64,000 nt of DNA from CAVVEQ01 sp963802095 (GTDB lineage: Bacteria; Chloroflexota; Anaerolineae; Anaerolineales; Anaerolineaceae), in the NCBI GenBank assembly GCA_963802095.1, contig CAWDHI010000007.1, positions 186,001-250,000 of the forward strand. Direction: 5' to 3'. Shown here piece by piece: positions 18,435 to 27,307 of the stretch. Every line of letters begins with the position of its first letter. Position 1 is the stretch's first letter. The notes beneath the pieces are model-generated. The model worked only from the letters and a program-made list of their open reading frames with translations. It was not told the DNA's origin and did no database searches. The translations under genes and the position numbers were made by a program.

Positions 18435-19094
18435 ATGTCAAAACATTTCCGCGAGCCCGTTAATGGTTTCACCCATATGGGGGCAGCGATTGCCGCCGTG
18501 ATTGGATTGGGGTTGCTTCTTTACCTTAGTCGGACCAGCCTGGTTTTGATGACGGTTCTTCTAATCTATGGAATAAGCCTGATCATGATGTTCACAGCTT
18601 CCTCCATCTACCACCTTGTCAAGGGTGGTCCCACCGTCATGCAGCGGTTGCGAAAACTTGATCACACGGCGATCTATTTCCTGATTGCCGGAACCTACAC
18701 TCCGATCTGCTTTTATTTCTTCGAAGGTTTCTGGCGGTGGGGCATCCTGGCGACGATCTGGGCGCTGGCGTTTGCCGGGATCATCGTAAAAATGTTCGTG
18801 ATCAATGCCCCCCGCTGGGTGACAGCTGGGATCTACCTGGTGATGGGCTGGCTGGCTGTGATCGGGTTTGGCCAGATCATCACCAATATGCCCGTCAGCG
18901 CGATCACCTGGCTGGTACTTGGTGGAGTGTTCTTTTCTGTTGGAGCAATTGTGTATATCACCAAGAGACCGAATTTCTTCCCAAAGGTATTCGGGTTTCA
19001 TGAGATCTGGCATATTTTTGTTATCCTTGGATGCCTGGCGCATTTTATTCTTATCGCTTTTTTCATCGCCCCAGCTCCTCCCCCGATCTTCTAG
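18435..19094 (+). CDS. Hemolysin III family (PAQR-type) membrane protein
   Basis: 219 residues with seven hydrophobic helices. Diagnostic motifs are the N-terminal EPVNGFTHMGAA, SSIYHL in TM2-3, LDHTAIYFLIAGTYTP and the C-terminal HEIWHIFVILGCLAHF. The conserved His and Asp of these motifs form the metal site of the PAQR superfamily. The name is historical; members are now thought to be membrane hydrolases or receptors in lipid homeostasis. A GAGGAAG site lies 6 bases before the ATG. The 280-base gap upstream is AT-rich and presumably holds divergent promoters; I could not place boxes with confidence. Confidence 0.9.
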   Translation: MSKHFREPVNGFTHMGAAIAAVIGLGLLLYLSRTSLVLMTVLLIYGISLIMMFTASSIYHLVKGGPTVMQRLRKLDHTAIYFLIAGTYTPICFYFFEGFWRWGILATIWALAFAGIIVKMFVINAPRWVTAGIYLVMGWLAVIGFGQIITNMPVSAITWLVLGGVFFSVGAIVYITKRPNFFPKVFGFHEIWHIFVILGCLAHFILIAFFIAPAPPPIF

Positions 19095-19165
19095 CTTCGA
19101 CCCTAACCCATCTAGTAAATGTAAGGAATCCGCCCGATCAATGGGTGCATAACTGGAGAAACACC

Positions 19166-20338
19166 ATGACCAAACTAAAGAAAATCGCAATCTTTTGTTT
19201 TGTGATTCCATTCCTGCTTGGCTGTAATTTACTTTCGAATCTTGCAAGCCAACCGCCGACGATTGAATCGACATCCCCGCCGCCAAGCCTGCCATCAACT
19301 CTTGAAGCCTCCCCCACCATCGATCCGTTGGATGCCTGCCCTGAGCCAACAGTAGGAACTCAGCTTTACGTAAACCACGATGATGGCTATTGCCTTCTCT
19401 ACCCGGATGGATTTACGATTAAACCCGGATCGGGTATTCCTGCATTACCTTTATTAAACATAACCGGTCCTCAGGTGATCACTCCCGGACCCAAGCAGCA
19501 GGAGGGTTTTTTCAATACAGCGTTGACCATTTACCGCAACGGACCACCAGAAGGAATGGAATCACAAGGGTATGCTTCCATGTGGTTGGAGAGATTTGCG
19601 CCTGCTATGAATCTCCCTCAGGAACAGATAACCATCGGCGGAATCCCCGCGGTACGAGTAAGAAATTTGCCTTCATACGCATCGGAAACCGCAGCTTTCG
19701 TGGTCAGCCCATACGCACGATACACGGTGAACCTATACCCGGAACCTGAATTTAGCGACCCAGCACTTGCTGCGCAGGGAAATCTATTGTGGGATACCGT
19801 AATCAATTCCATGACCTTTTTTGAACCGCAAAAAGATTTGAAATATACAGCTGCCACACAGGTCTGTCCACAGCCGGCAGAAGGAGAGGCGGGGTACGTA
19901 AACCAGATGGATGGGTATTGCATGGTCTATCCAACGGATTTTCGGGAGGATCCGACTTTCCCCGGCAGAATTATTGGTGGACCCATTCTTGGGAGCACAC
20001 CCGATTTCCCTGATGTGCAAACAAACATGGTTGTTGGAACGTTCGGCGTTTCAGATGGAATGGCTCCCAGGGATTTTCTTACCAGGCTGCCTGATGGCTA
20101 CTATGATCCCGGCTCCGTTGTGGATATGACAATTGGTGGCGCACCAGCTGTGGTATATAACAACCTTGCAGGTCCCTGGCGGTCGCGCAACGCCTATATT
20201 GTATTGCCCAGCGGCGATGTGTACACCATCGTATCTCAGCCCGATGACCCGGTCCTTTTCCCGGAAGGAATTCCCTATCTCAACCAGCTCTTCAACCCTG
20301 TTGTCATGTCGCTTCAATTCTTCACGCCATGGCGGTGA
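19166..20338 (+). CDS. Secreted lipoprotein with two tandem copies of an unknown domain
   Basis: 390 residues. The signal peptide ends in a lipobox (FVIPFLLGCNLL, Cys at 20), followed by a Pro/Ser/Thr-rich linker. Two halves of about 165 residues each repeat the same plan: a cysteine, then Y-V-N-x-x-D-G-Y-C, then YP-D-G/T-F. Later in each half come IGG-x-PAV and a closing hydrophobic strand ending in FF-x-P. The paired cysteines may form a disulfide in each half. No known domain is recognised with confidence. It probably sits on the outer face of the membrane. The start at 19166 follows GGAGAAACACC. Confidence 0.75.
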   Translation: MTKLKKIAIFCFVIPFLLGCNLLSNLASQPPTIESTSPPPSLPSTLEASPTIDPLDACPEPTVGTQLYVNHDDGYCLLYPDGFTIKPGSGIPALPLLNITGPQVITPGPKQQEGFFNTALTIYRNGPPEGMESQGYASMWLERFAPAMNLPQEQITIGGIPAVRVRNLPSYASETAAFVVSPYARYTVNLYPEPEFSDPALAAQGNLLWDTVINSMTFFEPQKDLKYTAATQVCPQPAEGEAGYVNQMDGYCMVYPTDFREDPTFPGRIIGGPILGSTPDFPDVQTNMVVGTFGVSDGMAPRDFLTRLPDGYYDPGSVVDMTIGGAPAVVYNNLAGPWRSRNAYIVLPSGDVYTIVSQPDDPVLFPEGIPYLNQLFNPVVMSLQFFTPWR

Positions 20339-20359
20339 GCTCCGGCGAGGAAGCGGGGC

Positions 20360-20389
20360 TTGTAACTGAAAGACCAGATTGCGTATAAT
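20360..20389 (+). promoter_or_regulatory. Promoter of the CBS/bacterioferritin pair
   Basis: TTGTAA (20360-20365), 18-base spacer, perfect TATAAT (20384-20389), 18 bases before the start codon. Confidence 0.6.
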
Positions 20390-20407
20390 ACCTCTACGAG
20401 GTGATGA

Positions 20408-20839
20408 ATGATCACGATTCGCGATCTTCTGAAAAGCCACTCCAACCAGGTTTTTGCGGTGGCTCCGGATTCGACCGTTTTCCAGGCACTTGAACTGATG
20501 GCGCGGGAGAATATCGGTGCAGTTCTGGTGATGGAGGGAGCAAAACTCGTTGGGGTGATGACCGAGCGTGATTATGCCCGCAAGATTATCCTCAAGGACC
20601 GCAAGTCCAAGGATACCCAGGTTCGGGAGATCATGTCTACTGATTTGTTCATAATGCATCCTGGTCAGAGGGTAGATGAGGCGCTGGAAATGATGAGCGT
20701 AAAAGCTGTCCGGCATCTGCCGGTGACGGAAGGCGAGAAAGTCCTGGGTGTGATCACCATCCTGGAGGTGGTTCAGGCGATCATCCAGCAGCGGAATGAA
20801 ACCATTCGTTTCTATGAGGAAATGGATGGGGAACGATAA
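20408..20839 (+). CDS. Tandem CBS-domain protein
   Basis: 143 residues forming one Bateman module. CBS1 is at residues 8-63 with MTERDYARK, and CBS2 at 74-130 with the AVRHLPV and GVITILEVVQA segments. Such stand-alone CBS pairs bind adenine nucleotides and regulate partner proteins. A GAGGTGA site lies immediately upstream. The gap to bacterioferritin is 25 bases, so co-transcription is likely, perhaps tying iron storage to energy status (inference). Confidence 0.88.
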   Translation: MITIRDLLKSHSNQVFAVAPDSTVFQALELMARENIGAVLVMEGAKLVGVMTERDYARKIILKDRKSKDTQVREIMSTDLFIMHPGQRVDEALEMMSVKAVRHLPVTEGEKVLGVITILEVVQAIIQQRNETIRFYEEMDGER

Positions 20840-20864
20840 TCAAATAAAAAAAAGGAGCAGGAAC

Positions 20865-21332
20865 ATGAAAGGAAAGCCGGTTGTTATAGAAAAATTGAAC
20901 GAGCAGCTTGCCGATGAGCTCACTGCGGTCGATCAATATATGGTGCATGCGGCGCTCTGCGCAAATTGGGGTTACGAGGAATTGCATGGTGCGATAGAAA
21001 AACGAGCGATCGATGAAATGAAACACGCCGAGCGCTTGATCGATAGGATCATCTTCCTGGAAGGCACGCCGGTCGTTTCCAAACTGAATGTCATGCACAT
21101 TGGCGCGGATGTGAAATCGCAACTGGAAAATGATCGCGCAGCAGAGGAAGGCGCAGTGAAAACCTACAATGAATGCATCAAGATCTGCGTCGAGGTGGGA
21201 GATAACGGCAGCCGCGAATTGTTCGAGTCGATCCTCAAGGATGAAGAAGTGCACTTAGACTGGCTTGAGGCGCAATTGGATCAGATCGCCCAAATGGGCA
21301 TCCAGGTTTATCTGGGCGAACAAGCAGGTTAA
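20865..21332 (+). CDS. bfr: Bacterioferritin
   Basis: 155 residues, the family length. The ferroxidase ligands are visible as Glu in ELTAVDQY, Glu and His in DEMKHAE (E-x-x-H), and Glu and His in KDEEVHLDW. The Met of DEMKHAE is in the position that ligates haem at the dimer interface, so it is a haem-type bacterioferritin rather than a plain ferritin. The start at 20865 has AAGGAGCAG upstream. It stores iron as a 24-subunit shell and detoxifies Fe(II). A strong terminator follows. Confidence 0.95.
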   Translation: MKGKPVVIEKLNEQLADELTAVDQYMVHAALCANWGYEELHGAIEKRAIDEMKHAERLIDRIIFLEGTPVVSKLNVMHIGADVKSQLENDRAAEEGAVKTYNECIKICVEVGDNGSRELFESILKDEEVHLDWLEAQLDQIAQMGIQVYLGEQAG

Positions 21333-21354
21333 CCACCCAATTTTCTTTTATTTG

Positions 21355-21385
21355 AAGGCAGCCGTCCCCCAGGCTGCCTTTTTTG
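21355..21385 (+). terminator. Rho-independent terminator after bacterioferritin
   Basis: A 9-bp stem (AAGGCAGCC / GGCTGCCTT), an 8-base loop and a run of T. Confidence 0.92.
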
Positions 21386-21497
21386 TTATCAAAACTGTAA
21401 AGCCGAAAAAAGGGATTTTTTGAAGGGTTATTGTGTAGAATTATGAAAATGGGATTCGGGATCACCGATTGATCACCGGGCAACCATCCACGCAACC

Positions 21498-23045
21498 ATG
21501 TATGATTTTGAGTTCATCTCCTTTGTTTTCTTCCTCTGCACTGGCTTAAATATATTTTCTGCAGTGCTGTTGTGGCCGCGCAGACGTATGAAGGCAGCGT
21601 TCACCCTCTTTGGGTTGATGATCGCATTCGCCATCTGGACCTTCTGCTCTGGCATGGAGATCTCTTCCACAACCCTTTCGGGTGATGTATTCTGGTCCAA
21701 GATAGCCTATTTCGGGTCTTCTTCGGTTCCGGTACTTTTCTTCATTTTTGCACTGCAATTCACCGACCGGGATAAATACCTTACCTGGAAGAGAACCCTG
21801 TTGCTTTGGGCAATTCCTGTTATTTCGGTCCTGCTGGTACTCTCCAATGAATACCATCATCTGATCTGGACAGCGGTTCTACCCAACCCGGCTCTGAACC
21901 AGGTTCGGTTCATCTATTATCATGGATTGTGGTTCTGGGTTTTAAACGTCTACTCCTATGTTTTACTGGTTTTCGCCACCCTGCTGCTTGTCATGGAAGC
22001 CATTCGACAGCAAAAAGTATACCGCAAGCAAGCCCACGTGATCCTCATGGGTATCCCGCTCCCCTGGATCGCAAACCTGCTCTATATTTCCGGCTTTAGC
22101 CCGCTGAGGGGTTTTGATCTCACCCCGATCATGTTCACCATAACCGGTCTGCTCTATGCCTTCGGTTTATACCGATATGAGCTGCTGGATGTTGTTCCAG
22201 TCGCTCGAAACAAGATATTCGAGGATCTTGAAGACGGCCTGGTTGTGCTGGATATGCAGGATAGGATCATCGACATGAACCCGGCTGCCGCCTTCATGTT
22301 GGGATTGGTTGAGGACGAAGTAATTGGCAGCTCTATAAGCATACAAGCGCCACAATTGAGTAATCATCTTACTGCTGATCTTTCCCAGGTTGAGTTCCAA
22401 CTTCGGCCTGGTTCGAATGAGTGGCAGGAATTGCGGGTTTCCCCATTATTGGACGGGCGGGGAATCGATGCGGGAAGGCTCCTTATCTTGCGGGATATTT
22501 CCAACCGTAAACGAACGGAAGAGGAACTTCAAATAAAATCCCGTGAGCTTGAAATCCTCGCAGAAATGGATACCCTCACCCGGCTCTTTAACCGCCGCTA
22601 TGCCGAGCAAGCCTTGCAGTTTGAGATCGAACAAGCCTTCAAAACCGGAATACCCCTGACCATCGGCGAAATAGACCTGGATAATTTTAAGGCGATCAAT
22701 GACCGCTATGGTCATATTTGCGGGGATAGGGTTCTCCAGGAGGCTGCCGAGGAGTTCACCTCAAGCACCCGCACCCAGGATATTATTGCCAGGATGGGAG
22801 GGGATGAATTCCTATTCATCTTCCATAATACGCAAATCCCGGAAGCCATTCAGGTTATTGAGCGCTTGCGACAAAAAGTGGAATTGCGGAAATTTACCGG
22901 CGTCAAAGAATCGGTTACATTTAGTGCCGGAGTGATCCTCTGCCGCCCGAACGGGACAGTTGATGATGCGATGCAGCGAGTGGATAAACTCCTATACCAG
23001 GCGAAGCGTGCGGGCCGCAACCGGATTATCAGCGAAGTGAAATAA
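21498..23045 (+). CDS. Membrane diguanylate cyclase: 7TM-PAS-GGDEF
   Basis: 515 residues. The first about 225 residues are seven hydrophobic helices of the histidine-kinase-N-terminal 7TM type. A PAS domain follows (about 230-345; LEDGLVVLDMQDRIIDMNPAA), then a GGDEF domain with DTLTRLFNRRYAE. Metal-binding DLDNFKAINDRYGH and active site RMGGDEFLF (near residue 434) are intact. RTQD, five residues ahead of GGDEF, is a product-inhibition I-site. It makes cyclic di-GMP in response to a membrane or PAS-sensed signal. Stand-alone gene with no c-di-GMP effector nearby. Confidence 0.92.
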   Translation: MYDFEFISFVFFLCTGLNIFSAVLLWPRRRMKAAFTLFGLMIAFAIWTFCSGMEISSTTLSGDVFWSKIAYFGSSSVPVLFFIFALQFTDRDKYLTWKRTLLLWAIPVISVLLVLSNEYHHLIWTAVLPNPALNQVRFIYYHGLWFWVLNVYSYVLLVFATLLLVMEAIRQQKVYRKQAHVILMGIPLPWIANLLYISGFSPLRGFDLTPIMFTITGLLYAFGLYRYELLDVVPVARNKIFEDLEDGLVVLDMQDRIIDMNPAAAFMLGLVEDEVIGSSISIQAPQLSNHLTADLSQVEFQLRPGSNEWQELRVSPLLDGRGIDAGRLLILRDISNRKRTEEELQIKSRELEILAEMDTLTRLFNRRYAEQALQFEIEQAFKTGIPLTIGEIDLDNFKAINDRYGHICGDRVLQEAAEEFTSSTRTQDIIARMGGDEFLFIFHNTQIPEAIQVIERLRQKVELRKFTGVKESVTFSAGVILCRPNGTVDDAMQRVDKLLYQAKRAGRNRIISEVK

Positions 23046-23069
23046 TATTCAAATTAGCAGGAGGAAGCG

Positions 23070-23813
23070 ATGATCGAATCAATCATCCCAATCCCGGAGA
23101 TCATGTCAGCCCGGCGTATTCTGGCCATCCAGCCACATTATGACGACAATGATATTGGTGCGGGCGGTACACTTGCTTTGCTGCATGATCAGGGTGCCGA
23201 GATCCATTACCTGACGGTTACCGATGACCTGGTTGGCGTGCTGGATACAACTCTTTCACCAGCCCAGGCTCGTAATGTGCTGGAGCACGAACAGGACCAG
23301 GCTGGGGAGAAAATCGGGGTCTGCAGCCAGATACGGCTTGGATATCCGGATGCCGGCAGATACGATTACTTCGATCTTCGAGCCGAATTGCTCAAACACA
23401 TGCGGGTGATCAAACCGGACTTTCTCTTCGCGCCGGATCCCTGGCTGACTTATGAATCGCACCGCGACCACGTCCAATGCGGCCTGGCGGCTGCATCTGC
23501 TGCCAACCTGGTGGGATTGCCAAAAATGGCCAGCAGCGACCTGCGCGTGGACATGGATTATCAGCCTCATGAATTAATCGGGGTGGCGTTTTATTTCACC
23601 TCCGATCCAAATACCCCGGTGGAGATCAGCGCTGTTCATGAAAAGAAAGCACAAGCCATCCGGTGTTACAGGGCGCAATTCCAGGAAGAGGATATGGAAA
23701 TGCTTTTACAGGTGATCGAAGCCAAGGAATCTATTTATGCCCAAAACCAGGGTATGCAATTGGCGGAGGGGCTGAAAGTGATTGCACCCATTGCCCTTCA
23801 CTGTGGGTTATAA
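23070..23813 (+). CDS. PIG-L family (LmbE-like) deacetylase
   Basis: 247 residues. The zinc-binding motif is QPHYDDNDIGAGG (usual form HPDDxxxG, with Tyr replacing Pro) and the third ligand region is YESHRDHVQCG. This family removes acetyl groups from N-acetylglucosaminyl compounds, as in glycolipid or mycothiol-type synthesis. The substrate here is unknown. A GGAGGAAG site is placed before the ATG. A long-stem hairpin follows, separating it from the DUF362 gene. Confidence 0.85.
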   Translation: MIESIIPIPEIMSARRILAIQPHYDDNDIGAGGTLALLHDQGAEIHYLTVTDDLVGVLDTTLSPAQARNVLEHEQDQAGEKIGVCSQIRLGYPDAGRYDYFDLRAELLKHMRVIKPDFLFAPDPWLTYESHRDHVQCGLAAASAANLVGLPKMASSDLRVDMDYQPHELIGVAFYFTSDPNTPVEISAVHEKKAQAIRCYRAQFQEEDMEMLLQVIEAKESIYAQNQGMQLAEGLKVIAPIALHCGL

Positions 23814-23826
23814 AGAAGTAGTAATT

Positions 23827-23870
23827 GAGGCGGACCGGCCGTAGTGCGGATTTGACGAATCGTCCGCCTC
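23827..23870 (+). other. Long hairpin between deacetylase and DUF362 genes
   Basis: A 9-bp perfect stem (GAGGCGGAC / GTCCGCCTC) encloses a 26-base loop that itself contains GC-rich complementarity. Only a short A-run follows, so it may be a weak terminator or a small structured RNA element. Confidence 0.4.
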
Positions 23871-23905
23871 GTGATAAAAAGTCTCCCAAAAGGAACTAAT
23901 AATTT

Positions 23906-25017
23906 ATGAGTAAAAAAGCGAAAGTCGCGGTCCTGCGCACTTCCCCCGAGACTGTATTACTGGATTATGAACGCATTTTCGAGATGGCGGATGTCCGAAA
24001 GTCTTTGGATTCCAAAGCGATCACGATCCTCAAGGATAACATCAGCTGGCATTACCCCATGCCCAGCGCGAATACCACCCCCTGGCAGCTCGAGGGTTCC
24101 ATTCTCGGTTTGCACGCGCAGGGTTACAAAAACCTGGTTTGCGTTCAGAACCAAACGGTGGTTACAAATGCTTTCAAAGGGGAAGACCTGAACGGGTACG
24201 TACCGATCTTCAAGCATTACGATGTTGAGGTTCGATACAATTTTGAGCCAAAAGATATGACCTGGGTGCCCTATAAACCCAAAGCGCAGATGCTGGCTCT
24301 CAATAATGTTTACCCTGACGGGTTATTCTTCCCCGATTACTTTTTCGGAAAGAATATCGTTCACCTCCCAACGGTGAAATGCCACATGTACACCACCACC
24401 ACGGGCGCGATGAAAAACGCGTTTGGGGGATTGCTTACCAAGAACCGCCACTATACCCACACCTGGATCCATGAAACCCTGGTGGACCTGCTGGCGATCC
24501 AAAAGGAGATCCACTCCGGGCTGTTTGCAGTGATGGACGGGACGACTGCCGGGAATGGACCAGGCCCTCGCCTGATGATGCCGGTGGAAAAGAATGTGAT
24601 CCTCGCCTCCAGCGACCAGGTGGCGATCGACGCAGTGGCTGCCAAGCTGATGGGTTTCGACCCTCTCAGCATCAAATACATCCGCCTGGCGTATGAGCGC
24701 GGTTTGGGCGTTGGCGATCCGAGGGAGATCGAGATCATAGGCGATGACATCCGCGGAGAGAGCTGGGGTTTAAGGTGGGCAGCAACTTCCACGGTTTCCT
24801 GGCCTGGCTGGCATGGTACGGGCCAACGAAATCCTTGCAAAAGTTCATCATGCACACCCCCATCGTGAACTTCCCGATCTTCATGTCTGAGTTGAACCAT
24901 GATATTGTGGCCTGGCCTACCAAGTACCGCGGTATTTACGAGGATTGGCGGGCAAATACCTCCTGGGGGCGTTTATTCGATCGTTACATGCGGGAAGGAT
25001 ACCTGGCGGGAAAGTAA
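23906..25017 (+). CDS. DUF362-domain protein, one frameshift near the 3' end
   Basis: About 370 residues once the frames are joined. The DUF362 core is evident (LPTVKCHMYTTTTGAMKNAF, then DGTTAGNGPGP, then SSDQVAIDAVAAKLMGFDP). No ferredoxin cysteines are present, unlike the Fe-S-linked members. The frame is lost at a GGGG run (24765-24768). Restoring a fifth G gives SWGFKVG and continues into the second frame, which ends at 25017. The function of this family is not established. Confidence 0.8.
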
Positions 25018-25051
25018 CCATCTTTGGGAATTTTAATCCACCCTTCGATGC

Positions 25052-25057
25052 TATAAT
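25052..25057 (+). promoter_or_regulatory. -10 element of degV
   Basis: A perfect TATAAT within GCTATAATTTTT lies 34 bases before the degV ATG. The -35 region is not convincing. Confidence 0.45.
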
Positions 25058-25091
25058 TTTTTAATCGAAGCCTCGTCAGGATTCTTTCTCC

Positions 25092-25956
25092 ATGCCCCAA
25101 ACCAAGATCGAGATCATCACCGATAGTACCTGCGATATCCCACAGAACCTGATCGAACAATATCGGATCCGGATCCTCCCCATCCCGATTCATTGGGGCG
25201 GGGACCAATTTCAAGATAGAGTGGACCTGACGCCCGAAAGGTTCTATGAACGGCTGCAAACAGATCCCCAGTACCCATCCACCTCCCAACTTACGAAAGA
25301 ACGGTACGCGAAAGCGTTTCAGCACGCTGTGGAGGATGGGGCGGATGAGATCATCATGGTATCTCTCACCGGTGCGCTGAGCAACACGATCGATAATGCC
25401 CGCAAAGCGGCAAGCTCCGCACCCGTTCCAGTGCACGTTGTCGATTCCGGTTATGTATCCATGGGTGAGGGTTTCCAAGTTCTGGCTGCTGCCAGGTTGC
25501 GCGATGCTGGTGAAAGCGTGGAAAGGATCATCTCAGGATTGCATTCTGTTCACCAGAACATGGTGCTGTTCGCGGCGCTGGATACGGTCAAATACATCCT
25601 TAAGGGCGGCCGGTTGGGCAAGGCTGCCAGGATGATCGAATCGGTGCTGGATATCAAACCCCTGGTCACATTCAGTAACCAGGACGGCAGGGCGTACCCG
25701 CATGGATTTTCCAGAACCCGTAAGCGGTCTAGTCGAGCAGATGTATGGGCAGTTCTTTGAGAAACTGGATCATAAAAAGGAGCTTCATATCTGCGTGATG
25801 CACGGCGGGGCGGAGGAAGATGCTTATCACCTGGTCGAAAGAATTCGCGCAGAATACCAACCAAAAGAATTGCTGATGAATTACACAGGAACTGTGCTGG
25901 GGATGCACACTGGCCCCAAAGCTCTGGGGTTAATCGGTTACGCTGAGGAAAATTAA
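25092..25956 (+). CDS. degV: DegV-family fatty-acid-binding protein, one frameshift
   Basis: About 287 residues when repaired, the normal DegV length. Motifs are IITDSTCDIPQ at the N-terminus, PSTSQLTKERY, then SGYVSMGEGFQ and KGGRLGKA, all in the fatty-acid-binding fold. The frame changes near 25725-25729; one extra T at 25728 would restore RTRKRLVEQMYGQF. In Gram-positives these proteins deliver exogenous fatty acids to the FakA kinase, but no fakA is next to it. The hydrolase gene starts 16 bases downstream and is probably co-transcribed. Confidence 0.85.
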
Positions 25957-25972
25957 AAGGCAGGAATTAGTG

Positions 25973-26800
25973 ATGGCCAAAGTGATTTTCGAGGAATTGT
26001 GCCCTGCTGGTATCCCCCTGATTCTTTGTGCACCCGAAAATGCCCAAAAGCAGCCGGTGGTTTTTTATATCCACGGGTTCGCAGGGGATAAACGCGGGGG
26101 AGTGGAAATCGCCTACAACCTGGCTCAGCGGGGAATTGCCACAGTGAGCCTGGATGCCGCTCTTCATGGCGGGAGGCTGGATTTCCGGGTGGCAACCACC
26201 TGGGAGGGTCCACAGAAAGGTGATCTATATCCCTTCGCTACGGGATTGGACCGCTTCTTCCTGATCATGAAGATCATTGAGGATACCCTCGACGACATCA
26301 GCAAGCTCCTCGATACTTTTCGTGAGGATCCCCGTTTGGATGGGCAGCGAATGGGGATTAGCGGGGCGTCGATGGGCGGGTTCATTGCATACTGTTACGC
26401 CGCGAAAAATCCTTCCGTAAAAGCGCTGGCAAGCTTGATAAGCTTTCCAAACCTGTTGCAGCGCTGGAAGGATTCCATCCTCGAGTCATCTCTGCAACCT
26501 GCCTACACAGAGCAAATGGCAGGTTTGCTTGCCGTATCCGAGGAGCGGACAAAGGTGGTGGATGCACTGGATCCTGTAGAGGGGCTGAAAAAATTCGCCC
26601 CGAAACCACTGCTGATGGTTTGCGGTGATCTGGACACCGACACGCACAAATCCTACTCTCTTCGTTTCTACGAGCAGATGAAACCGTTTTACGAGGAAAA
26701 GCCCGGGAATCTCCAATACAAGGTCCATCCCGGCGCGATTCACCGCGTGACCTCAGGCATGGTCAACGATGCGGTGGATTGGTTTGCCAAGAACCTGTAA
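25973..26800 (+). CDS. Alpha/beta hydrolase (dienelactone-hydrolase/prolyl-oligopeptidase-like)
   Basis: 275 residues. The oxyanion strand is VVFYIHGFAGDKRGG, the nucleophile elbow GISGASMGGFIAY gives Ser in G-x-S-x-G form, and the acid and base appear in CGDLDTD and GAIHRV near the C-terminus. A GTG three bases upstream is an equally possible start. The substrate is likely an ester, but the family is broad. It follows degV closely, so a role in fatty-acid or ester handling is possible (inference). Confidence 0.82.
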   Translation: MAKVIFEELCPAGIPLILCAPENAQKQPVVFYIHGFAGDKRGGVEIAYNLAQRGIATVSLDAALHGGRLDFRVATTWEGPQKGDLYPFATGLDRFFLIMKIIEDTLDDISKLLDTFREDPRLDGQRMGISGASMGGFIAYCYAAKNPSVKALASLISFPNLLQRWKDSILESSLQPAYTEQMAGLLAVSEERTKVVDALDPVEGLKKFAPKPLLMVCGDLDTDTHKSYSLRFYEQMKPFYEEKPGNLQYKVHPGAIHRVTSGMVNDAVDWFAKNL

Positions 26801-26837
26801 CCAGGGGGGACTATGGTAAAATACCAGCGAAAAGCTG

Positions 26838-26922
26838 GGAGGGATGGCCGAGTGGTTTAAGGCGCCTGTCTTGAAAACAGGTATGGTGAAAGCCATCGTG
26901 GGTTCGAATCCCTCTCCCTCCG
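26838..26922 (+). tRNA. tRNA-Ser (anticodon TGA)
   Basis: The acceptor stem GGAGGGA pairs with TCCCTCC. The anticodon arm CCTGT-CTTGAAA-ACAGG gives anticodon TGA. A long variable arm and the T-loop GGGTTCGAATCCC are present. CCA is not encoded. Confidence 0.96.
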
Positions 26923-26956
26923 CCTGCTTCCGATTGGAAGACAGGCTGGACCACCT

Positions 26957-27046
26957 GGGGAGGTGCCGGAGTGGCTGAACGGGATCGCCTGCTAAGTGAT
27001 TGTCGGGACTTTACCTCGACCGAGGGTTCGAATCCCTCCCTCCCCG
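26957..27046 (+). tRNA. tRNA-Ser (anticodon GCT)
   Basis: The acceptor GGGGAGG pairs with CCTCCCC. The anticodon arm ATCGC-CTGCTAA-GTGAT gives anticodon GCT. The variable arm is long and the T arm is GAGGG-TTCGAAT-CCCTC. CCA is not encoded. It lies 34 bases after the first tRNA-Ser, likely one transcript. Confidence 0.96.
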
Positions 27047-27192
27047 CTGATTGAATCCTTAGACCGCGAAGTTCTTTCAATATTTCCCGGTTGGTACAAA
27101 ACCCAGAAACCCGCCAATTTAAATTAAATAGATTCATTATTGACCATAGAATTTGTTAAGTCCCTGTATAGAACATCCGGGTGTTTCTTTGC

Positions 27193-27198
27193 TATAAT
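27193..27198 (+). promoter_or_regulatory. -10 element ahead of HEAT/zinc-ribbon gene
   Basis: TATAAT in the context GCTATAATTTTA, about 110 bases before the start codon. It is the same extended context as at degV. No clear -35. Confidence 0.4.
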
Positions 27199-27307
27199 TT
27201 TATAGAGCCACCAGATCTCCACCTGGTGTTTATGCCTATGTTAATTGTGCAAAGGATCAAGAAGGTGAACCTAGCAGAAATCGATATGGAAGATCAGGAA
27301 TATATTA

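Noticed and set aside
23827..23870. Hairpin considered as a CRISPR-like or attachment-site repeat
   Set aside because: Single occurrence in the window, no spacers and no integrase nearby.
26838..27046. tRNA-Ser pair as an integration site for a mobile island
   Set aside because: No direct repeat of the tRNA 3' end, integrase or composition change downstream; the next genes look native.
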